From the NCBI GenBank assembly GCA_001465935.1, contig LNKV01000003.1, positions 68,363-132,362 of the forward strand: a DNA stretch of 64,000 nucleotides, in the 5' to 3' direction. Both the position numbers and the translations under genes were made by a program. The DNA is from Clarireedia homoeocarpa (taxonomy: Eukaryota > Ascomycota > Leotiomycetes > Helotiales > Rutstroemiaceae). This document shows positions 34,304-43,200 of the stretch, piece after piece. The notes below the pieces were generated by a model. It was not told the origin of the DNA. It saw only the letters and a program-made list of their open reading frames with translations, and did not search any database. Every line of letters starts with the position of its first letter. The first letter of the stretch is position 1.

Positions 34304-35831
34304 ATGAACAAAAAAAAAAAGCCCAGCACCAAACCGGTTAAAATCACGTCTTACGAAAGCAGAATTGCGTGCAACCATCTTTCTTCCGCCCACCCCCCCC
34401 CCTTGTGCTTAATTTCTATATTAGCCAACCACGGCCGGGGAATGCGCCCTGGTTACGTTCCGGACGGACGCCCATTCGGATTAGATAAGGGGTGGAATTC
34501 GGATTGGATCGGGGTTGGTGGGACAAGGGTAAGGGAGGGGATGGATGAGCTTGCAAGTGGAAGTGGAAGGGCAGAGGAGGGGGGAACCGAAAGTTCAATG
34601 GATTTGAAGTCGCATTTGCGAGAAGAACGAGAACAGGACGGAGATGGAGATGGAGATGGAGATCGGCCGCGAACGCGAACGAATAGCATAGCGAGCCCAG
34701 CAACGACTATCTCTCCGCGTGCGCCGGCGTCTTCTGGTCGTCGCGAACGTATAAATAGTATTTTGGAAGAGGCAAGGGGCAGGAAGATAAGGATGGATGG
34801 GGCTGTGGGAGGGGGAGGGGGAAGGGCGGAAAGTAGTGCGGATGAGGAGACGAGTGTGTTGGGGAAACAGAGGGGGGGGAGTAGCGCGATGGATTATGGT
34901 GGTGCGGGGAATGGGGGGAGTGTGAGTGTGAGTGTGATGGGAGGGCTGGTGGGGGGGGAGGAGAAGAAGCAGAAGCAGAAGCAGAAGCAGAAGCAGAAGC
35001 AGAAGCAGAAGAGGGGGTTGAGGAGGATCTTTGAGAATGGAGTGGAGAGGGATGCGGCTGCGGATGAAGGGTCGATGGGGGAGAATGGTAGTGCTGGGAA
35101 CGGGAACGGGAACGGCAACGCGAATGGGAATGTGCAGATACATGAGCAGAGTAGGTCGGTGGAGGGGGACGGGGAGGAGACGGAGCGAGAGGGGTTTTGG
35201 AAGAGGATTGTGGATCGGTATGGAAGTATTGAGTTGGAGAATAAGGGGAGTGTGGCTAGGGATCATTTGGCGTTAGGTTTGTACTTCTTTGCTATTTCAC
35301 CTTCTCCTGGCTCTGGTGTCTATATGCATCCATCTGGCAACGAAAGGAATCTAATGGCTGACAATTACTTATTAGAAAGGACATTCTTAGCATGGTTAAG
35401 AACCTCCCTCGCATTCGCTAGCATCGGAATCGCCATCACACAACTGTAAGTCTCCTCCTCCTCCCCAACCACCCCATAAACTAACACACCTCCCTCCCTC
35501 CAGCTTCCGCCTCAACACCGCCTCCACCTCCGACCAATCCTCCACCTCGTCTCTCCCCCCTTCCCCCCCACAAACCTTCATCCTAACCTCCGCTCCCCCG
35601 CGCCTCCGCGCCATGGGCAAACCCCTCGGCACCACCTTCATCGGCATCTCGATCCTCATCCTCTCCGTCGGTTTCCACCGCTACTTCGAGGGGCAATTCT
35701 ACATTATCCGCGGGAAATTCCCCGCCAGCAGAGGCAGTATCGTTTTGGTTGCTTTCATCACCTTTGCCCTGATGGTGACGAGTTTGGTGGTAGTTAGTGT
35801 AGTGGGGAGTGCGGGAGGGTATGAGTCGTGA
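34304..35831 (+). CDS. DUF202-domain integral membrane protein with long disordered N-terminus
   Basis: Predicted membrane protein of up to 456 aa. The C-terminal 150 residues carry the DUF202 domain: after splicing, DHLALERTFLAWLRTSLAFA (first membrane helix with the family R-T-x-L-A-x-x-R-T core), then LGTTFIGISILILSVGF and SIVLVAFITFALMVTSLVVV. DUF202 also occurs in bacterial YidH-like proteins and related domains occur in VTC subunits; the role here is unknown. Three exons: 34304-35276, 35376-35445 and 35504-35831. The first intron (99 nt) is a multiple of three, so reading through it mimics a longer exon and hides the helix start. The N-terminal 300 residues are low-complexity, with a Lys-Gln run near residues 221-236. 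The start is uncertain; the in-frame ATGs at about 34442, 34541 and 34600 are alternatives. Confidence 0.75.
34965..35010 (+). repeat. (AGAAGC)n coding hexanucleotide repeat
   Basis: About seven and a half AGAAGC units in frame inside the DUF202 gene, encoding alternating Lys-Gln. The unit length keeps the frame, so copy-number change would alter only tract length. Confidence 0.85.
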
Positions 35832-36908
35832 AGGGGGGGAGGGGGGGGGGGGGGGAAGGAAGGAGAGGGGACAATGAGTGGTCGGTTGGTTGAGGGTTGC
35901 ATATATAAAGATACAAGGCGGTACATATCCATCAGCACGGGACATATAAATTGTGACTGCACCGCACCGGACTGACTGTCTGTACTGGACACAACATAAT
36001 ATACGAGTAACGTGATTGATTGATTGATTGATTGATTGCTTGGATGGATATACACATCACATCACATCACATCACACATAGCAAAGGAAGGAAACCGAGA
36101 AGAAGAAGAAGAGGAAGAAGAAGAAGAAGCGAGAGAATGCCAAAACCAGGGACGGCCCTTTTTAGGATAAGATACTACTTACTTACTATAAGCCGCATCT
36201 ACGTACCTACAGTACACACACACATCGAATATAACATAACATAAAATAACATAACATCTTGGGATAAGTTAAGAGAGATAAAATAATATGACATGACACA
36301 ACCTTCGATTCGAAACATATAATATACAGTAACGTAACTATGTAACTTATAAGGTAACCAGTCTGGCAAACCAAAAACGTTTGAAAAAGAAACGAGCCCG
36401 TCCGTTACGTTTAAACAATATACAGTACATACAATGCAATGCATCAGCGAGTAAAATATCCATTACCTGTGGACTGACTACTCAGCACTTACTTACTGTA
36501 TTACCTACTACTACTTCCTATTACTACTTTTTGGAAAACTATCAAATACAAGTTTGTGATGACAGGTGAGTGAAGGAAAGGTCTTGAAACCAAAACGACT
36601 AGAAATGAATAACGTGGAAAGTAAAAAGGGGAAAGAAAGAAGAAAAAGAAAAGAAAAGAAAAAACAACCATGTGCCCAAAGACGTCCCATCCCATCTCTT
36701 GCGATCCCCATACTCCATACTTATAATCATGCTGTGCTCATATAATTGAAAAGCATACTGCGAACACGCGTCTCGATTCCCCGTCCTTCACTTCTACCGT
36801 AACTACTCGAGAAATACTAATGATATCCGCAATCCGAAGCAGAAGAAAAGTTCTCTCTCCTCACTTCATCCTTCCCCCCTCTGTAACTCCCATTTCCAGC
36901 CCCACCAA
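35832..36908. other. Spacer between convergent genes, microsatellite-rich
   Basis: 1.08 kb between two 3' ends. It contains a G run with few interruptions at 35838-35856, (GATT)n at 36014-36038, ACATC repeats at 36054-36077, GAA-rich repeats at 36100-36130 and ATAACATA repeats near 36230-36255. I see no gene. Confidence 0.65.
36014..36038 (+). repeat. (GATT)6 microsatellite
   Basis: Six GATT units in the convergent spacer. A short ACATC array follows at 36054-36077. Confidence 0.9.
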
Positions 36909-38715
36909 TCAAACATTCTCGATCCCACTCAAAATCCTCCTATCCCCCTCCTTCCCCTCCTGCTTCGACTGTCTCGAAACCTTCCTCAATGAAGGTGACG
37001 ACCTCGGTTCATCCTCATCATCAATAACCTTCGAAGAAGCCGGCGTAACATTCCGCTGCCGCTTCGTACCCGTGATATTCGTAGCTGTAAACGGATGTGA
37101 AGATCTGCGCATATTGGGCATTTGTTGTTTCCCAGCACTTTCAGACTCCTGTGATACTGGACTCGGCCCATCGTTTTCTTTCTCAGGTTTACTGGGAATA
37201 CCGCTGGTAGATTCGGAGCTGACTCTTCTGGAGTGAGAGGTATTGCTCTCCGTCGTGGCATTTTCGTGAATGAGCGCCGCGAATTCTTGCGGACTGGCTG
37301 CGGGTCCAGGAGTTGGGACGCGATCGGCAAGGCTACGGATAATCTCCCTGTTGATAGGTGGCTCTCGGGCTGCAGTCATGTTTGCAATGGTTTTGTTGGC
37401 AACCAGTTCTGCTCCGTTTTGGGGTGTGTTGGACGGTGCGGAGGGAATCAACGCTTCGCACAAGGCCTCGAAGCCACCCTCGCTGACTATATTCTGTCGG
37501 CCGGTTCTTTCAACTATCATTGGATCAGAAACGTTCCGGAAGCTTCCTACTTGAGTGCTTCCTCTTAAAGAAAGGTCAGGCATTGATTCGTCAGTAGATG
37601 ATGCTTGACGTCTCCATTGGCTAAAGGCTGGGCCGACTGGTTCAGTGGTGAAGGGATCAAAGGTAGGAGGCTTCGCAAAAGGAGGAGGTGGAGGTGGCAT
37701 TGATGCTGCCTTTGTACCGAGAAATCCTACTGTTGAAGACTTTCGAGGAGAGTGACTGTGGGCTTCAAGATCCTCAGCAGTATGCCTTGGGGATGTATGG
37801 TGGCCATAGAAAGGCGCAACGAGGGAGACTTGGCGCCACATGGCCGCGTTTGGCCATGCAATTGAAGATGTTTCGAGAACATCTACACAAAATTGATTAA
37901 AAATTGCATACAACACACTCTACGTTCGACTGGAAGTATAACCACCTACCCAAAGGAGCATGCTGGAATGAAAATGCTACCAAATTCTTGACTCGTTCGA
38001 AAGGCATGGATATATTCTCCCGTGGAAAGCCTTCCGAGATCAACACTTTAACCCTTCCAAGATCATCGCCAGGGTTCCAATAGCTTTGTGACAGAAGTTC
38101 CCGATGAAAAGCAGGAAACTCAAGTTTCTTATAATCGCCCTGCTTGTCAAGATCTGCCATACATACGTCAGCTCCCCTGTTGTTTGCCCATGCTTGAGAT
38201 CTGTAGGACATGTGAGCGTTACCAATGCTTGTTTCGAGAACAGTAGGCCAAGGCCCGGTGCGATGGAATAGCTTCGTGCTGGTGTGCTCATCAGTTTGAG
38301 GCCACCTGCAAAAGTGGATCCATCAACGTACCCAGCCAGTCTGCCATCCACGTACACACGAGCCTCGAAGACTACATGCTCGGCATGTTTGCTGCTGATC
38401 TGATGTATGTAACGACTGGCTTCCGGGTTTTGCCACGAATGAATAGAAATACGGAATGGTTCTCCGGCAGGCAAGCCCGGAATGAAACAGGTCACCATTG
38501 GGAGTAGAAGGGCGTTATTCTGCAAGGGATGGAATTCTATTCCCATCAGTATCGCTCTTCACTTGAATTCTGTACCCTCTAAAGTGCAACATTATCATGA
38601 GGAGAGGACACTCACCAGGATCCTGGATAACCTGACAGGAGGTCTTGAACTCTTGCACGGGGATTTTGCATGGTTCATGCGGGAACATAAGAACATCCCA
38701 ATTTTGATAACGCAT
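36909..38715 (-). CDS. Uncharacterised conserved-looking fungal protein, four exons
   Basis: Predicted 536-aa protein of unknown function. Four exons: 38715-38616, 38536-38356, 38305-37950 and 37882-36909, total 1,611 nt. The N-terminal ~230 residues look like a folded domain: RYQNWDVLMFP, VTCFIPGLPAGEPFRISIHS, HVVFEARV, FHRTGPWPTVLETSIG, LGRVKVLISEGFPRE. The C-terminal part is Ser/Pro-rich with a PPPPPP run, then basic clusters (KRQR) near the end. The second intron is modelled as 50 nt; a second donor with the same GTACGT-GATGG context lies 24 nt downstream and would add eight in-frame residues (YVDGRLAG). I do not recognise the family. Confidence 0.72.
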
Positions 38716-39202
38716 TATGGAGGATGTTTTCCGATTAAAAATTATGACTTTTTTTATGACGGGGACGAAAGAAACACAAGCAAGTGCTGAAGCAAAATCT
38801 GGACGAAAACAACGGGTGGGAGACGACGATACGAGATTGGAAGGGAATTCAATGAGCTACGACATTTTGGCCTAGGTAAGTGATGCCTTGGGGGAAGATG
38901 GAAATGGAGTTGGGAAGGAGCCATGAAAGTTTGGGTGGTTCCCGCCCATCTCAGGAAACTGCACTCGCATTCAAACCACCCAATCTACCATCAACGCCGG
39001 TAGTTAGCAGTAACTTGGCGCCACCACAATAAACACAACCAAGCTTCCCTTGCCTAATGCACTGAAGTATAGCTTCACGCTCCGGCTCACATCTGTATAC
39101 AAAAATGATCAACTACTTCAATGACAGTGAACGCAAACACATGTGAACCTTGATCAAAAGCATGCTGAAATTGAAATCCTTATGTACAAATCATCTACCA
39201 CT
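38716..39202. other. Short intergenic region
   Basis: About 490 bp between the 5' end of the uncharacterised minus-strand gene and the 3' end of NDUFB8, both on the minus strand. It contains the NDUFB8 3' UTR with a Puf-like element. I see no gene. Confidence 0.6.
39181..39188 (-). promoter_or_regulatory. Puf-type RNA element (UGUACAUA) in the NDUFB8 3' UTR
   Basis: On the minus strand TGTACATA begins 15 nt after the NDUFB8 stop codon. It fits UGUANAUA, the Puf3-class consensus found in 3' UTRs of nuclear genes for mitochondrial proteins in fungi. Function is inferred from the motif, its position and the type of gene. Confidence 0.45.
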
Positions 39203-39870
39203 TTACAACGGATCTCCTGGAGCTCTAGCCTATCATGATATGAGTAAATTGCTTAGACAGGTAATATGGGACTCCGACTTACTCTGACCGCATTAGGTCC
39301 GCCCAATTCTGCCTCAAGTCCACCTGGGAACTCTCTTGGTGCAGATGGCTTATCTGGATAGAACATCATGACCACGCCGCAAAGTCCGAAGACCGCCACA
39401 ACGAAAGCACCAAGCTGCAAGGCACCCTTTCCTGGTCCGACCCACGTGTATTCTTCTGTGGAGAATATGCCCAAAATATCATTGTCCTCATGAACCGGCT
39501 CCCCATAGTTGCGACGCTCCTGCTTGTCCCACCAATCTGCGTGAGGATCGCGGAATTGACGTTTGACTCGCGGTGGGTTGATATATCCTCCGTTCTTCCA
39601 TGACGTTAGCTGTACTCTATGATCCAGGGCGAACGTCTCTCACCATGTTCGGGTCCTCAGCTTCGCTCTGTGCCCTGCTGTGTCAGCAAACGATTTCGTA
39701 CCATACTAGAACAACCGCAAGTGCGATGATGGGCGACTGACCAAGCTTGGATAATCTGCTGGGCTGGGCGCGGATCGACTGGTACATCTTTGTGGGATAA
39801 GAGCTGTTCGGGCGGAGAGGAGAAGGGTAGTTCGCAGTGGTCGCACGGTCGCGATTCGTCTGGAAAACAT
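39203..39870 (-). CDS. NDUFB8: Mitochondrial complex I subunit NDUFB8 (ASHI)
   Basis: Predicted 163-aa accessory subunit of NADH:ubiquinone oxidoreductase, inner mitochondrial membrane. The N-terminal ~40 residues form an Arg/Ser-rich mitochondrial targeting peptide (MFSRRIATVRPLR). The core reads GGYINPPRVKRQFRDPHADWW, then GEPVHEDNDILGIF, one membrane helix (LGAFVVAVFGLCGVVMMFY) and GGLEAELGGPNAVR. Four exons: 39870-39742, 39667-39644, 39594-39283 and 39229-39203. Exon 2 is only 24 nt (SEAEDPNM) and the last exon is 27 nt including the stop. A further 62-nt intron appears to end directly at the start codon (39932-39871). Divergent from SWR1. Confidence 0.87.
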
Positions 39871-39932
39871 CTGCAAGCTCGTCGTTAGAAAAACATGAAC
39901 TGCTCAATAGATAGGCTTAATATATAGCATAC
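39871..39932 (-). other. Probable 5'-UTR intron directly abutting the NDUFB8 start codon
   Basis: On the minus strand AAG|GTATGC opens and CTAAC...TTGCAG closes a 62-nt intron immediately before ATG. Upstream sequence has no in-frame ATG that continues into the gene, so this is read as a leader intron. Confidence 0.6.
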
Positions 39933-40258
39933 CTTGATTGACCCTCCACAATTGATTGTGACGACTGAGAGGGGTGGTCTATCAAATGTTGTAATCAGAT
40001 GTTGATAGGATGTTACTCGTTCGGTTAACAAACGTCAGCTAGTGTGTATAGATTCTCGACGCGAGGAAGGCATTTTCTTCGTACTTCCTTCAACAACACA
40101 ATTAATTCGAACAGCGGGCGACACAGACGTCTGGACATGTGCAAATTTCGTCAGAAGATTCCTTATGATGCTTGGAACTCCACGAAGTATTTTCAAGTTC
40201 ACAGATGAAAAATCCATCAAGTTCACGGTAGTGTCTGGCCTCCCCTCTCTCAAGAAGT
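39933..40258. promoter_or_regulatory. Divergent promoter shared by NDUFB8 and SWR1
   Basis: The two start codons are 388 bp apart and point away from each other. After subtracting the leader intron about 326 bp remain for both promoters and leaders. I see no strong TATA box, as is common for housekeeping genes. Confidence 0.5.
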
Positions 40259-43200
40259 ATGACAACCGCGTCAGAAGTTTCTGAGAGTGAAAAAATCAAT
40301 GGTAGGTTCAATAATACATTTTCCCGCAACAACCTCAAATTAACAAGTATTTTTTTATCAGATTTACCCCCAGAGGAAGCAGTGCCACAAACTCCGAAGA
40401 CAAATGGGCAGGCGATCGAAAATGGCAACGAGGAGGGGCCACCCACCAAGCGGCGACGAGTTAACGAAAGCAATTCCATACCGAAGCGCAAACCCGAATC
40501 GCCTCCTTGGAAGAAAGTCTTAGCAGAAGGTCCGTCTTCATTTACGGTTGATGGAAAACGAAAGTCTGGACGAGTCAATGCGATACCGTTAGAGCTACAG
40601 CCTCCATCTGAGAAACGACAGACACGAGGCGCAGCTCAGAAAACATTCACCCCAAAGGGCAAACATGGCAGCACGAATGGAACCTACTCTTCGCCCGCAT
40701 CCCGAGATACACCTACAGCTACGGCAACGAATGGATTCAAAAAGAGCTCTGGCCAGAACTCTTCTAAAATGGCTAACAAATCAGCTACATCCCCGAAAAG
40801 ATCGCATCGAAAGTCTACGACTTCAGAGCAGAACACGGCTTCTGCGCGGCCAACAAGCAAGAGGTCCCATGCTGCTAAGGAAGTTCTGTCTACCCCGATT
40901 GCATCGAGATCAAGGCGATCTGGCCGAATATCTGAGATAACGCAGGATGAACCCGTGGAGTCACCTCCTCTGGTGAAGAATGAGAGTCTGGTAGACCACA
41001 GCCCCAAAGCGACACTATCGAGAATAAAGCTACGAGTGAAGCCGGCGGTAATTCCTCTCACCCACCCGAGTCTTGTCATCCCGCCACCTAAATACGATTC
41101 TTTTCGCGATTTCTACGAAAAGGCGCAACAAATACCAGTGGAGCAGGGTGGCTTGCAGAGTATTGAGGATGAAGTAGAGTATACTGCAGAAGATGTCAAG
41201 AGGGACGCGAATATCATTTTAGCTTCTGAAGGACAATCGGGGCCTGACGGTGTCCTCAAGGGAGAAGAGCCACCAAAAGAATGGGAGCCCGCGAAGCAGT
41301 GGTTTCACCAGGACCATCTAACTAGAGCCGCGACACGGTTTCGAAAGCTTATGTTCGATGAAAAGAACGCACATCGAAAACTCGCGGCAAAGGTTGCCGA
41401 GGCCTGCAGAGAAGAATGGCTTCGACGGCAGCCGAAGTCAAGTGAACAATTGGAGGCTGAGGAGAGGAAAGCTACCGAACTGCGATATAGGAATGTACTA
41501 AAGACTTTCATGGGCACGTGGGATAATGTCAAAGCGGAGGTCAACCGACAGCGATTGGTGGAGTGGGAGGCACAGGAGCAAGCACGAGTACGGAAGGCTC
41601 TTAATGAAGCTGTAGATATCTCCACACAAAAGCTACAAGCTCGAAGAGCGCAACAAGATTCTGATATTGATACTGATGAAGATGAGGATGAGGATGAAGA
41701 CAATGTGTCCGATGATGAAAGCCCGGACGCTGAGAGCAACGATAACGAAAGTAACATGTCTTCTTCGGAGGATGAAGCTGATGAGGAAACTACCAAACAG
41801 GATGCAGAGGATGAAAATCTGACTGTTGACCAGCTACGCGAGAAATATGCGACCCTTCCAGAACTGCCGCATGCTAGTGACGATGAAATGGCAGGAAATG
41901 GCATTGGTGATAGTGAAATTGATAGCGACCCGTCCACGGACATGGATGACGACATGGGCTCTAGCGACGAAGGAGAGAATAGCGAAGATGAAGAGGAAGA
42001 GGATGACGACGAGGAAGAAGATGGAGAAGCACACGATGCCGGCATTCTGGGATTCCTTACTTCGTCGGATGTGAAGGAGCTGGAGACAAAACAAGCGGCA
42101 TTAGGACCAGACGAAATGGATATCGATGTCGATCAATCAGTGGTAGACACACCAGCAAACGAAGGAATGGAGGTGGACGAGCAAGATGAAGTTTCTTTGA
42201 TACCCAATGGTGATTCAGCACAATCAAAGGTTAACGGCGTTTCCGAAAAACAGCCGTTGATAGAGGATATTATGGATGACGATCCGCAGAACGCAGTCGC
42301 TACGTCGAACAGCCCCCTACTATCTCACCAAACCCGGGAGGTTATGGCGATAAGCCCTGATCGCAGCAGCCAGCCTACCTCTAGGACAACGGAAACAAAA
42401 CAATCAGAAGTCGATTCCGCATCTTCCGTGGACCCAAATCAAAGTAGTCGACAATTAACGGAAAGCGCTACTCCGCAGCCTCCGAACCATCTCAAGACTC
42501 CAGTACCGTTTCTCTTACGCGGTACGCTTAGGGAATATCAACACTATGGTTTGGATTGGCTCGCTGGGCTCTATGCGAATAACACAAACGGAATATTGGC
42601 AGACGAGATGGGTCTTGGCAAGACAATCCAGACAATAGCTTTGCTTGCTCATCTGGCTTGTGAACATGAAGTTTGGGGTCCACATCTTGTCATTGTCCCA
42701 ACTAGTGTCATGCTTAACTGGGAGATGGAATTCAAGAAGTGGTGCCCAGGTTTCAAGATCCTAACATATTACGGAACTCAAGAAGAGCGAAAGCGCAAAC
42801 GAATGGGCTGGAAAGACAATGATGCATGGAACGTATGCATCACATCATACCAGCTTGTTCTTCAAGATCAACAAGTATTCAAACGACGGCAATGGCATTA
42901 CATGATATTGGACGAAGCGCACAACATCAAGAACTTTCAATCTCAACGATGGCAAACCATGCTGAACTTTAAAACTCGAGCACGACTGTTGCTAACAGGT
43001 ACACCTTTGCAAAACAATCTGACCGAACTTTGGTCTCTACTTTACTTCTTGATGCCCTCCGACGGCAGCGACCAAGGTGTTGGTGGCTTTGCAAACTTGA
43101 AAGAGTTCCAAGACTGGTTCAAAAAGCCCTCTGAACAAATTCTAGAACACGGAAGAGAGCAGATGGATGACGAGTCCCGAGCAATCATCAGCAAACTTCA

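Noticed and set aside
34595..35266. 223-codon minus-strand frame inside the DUF202 gene
   Set aside because: It is a Leu/Pro-rich antisense of purine-rich coding repeats, with no protein-like pattern.
35838..35856. Long G run as a possible G-quadruplex element
   Set aside because: It is a simple mononucleotide run in a convergent spacer; no gene-related position supports a function.
38306..38331. 26-nt intron as the main model in the four-exon unknown gene
   Set aside because: Too short to hold donor, branch point and acceptor at normal spacing; the 50-nt alternative with the same acceptor is preferred.
41305..42045. 246-codon minus-strand frame inside SWR1
   Set aside because: It is the antisense of the Glu/Asp-rich acidic tract (poly-Ser in the other strand), a codon-composition shadow.
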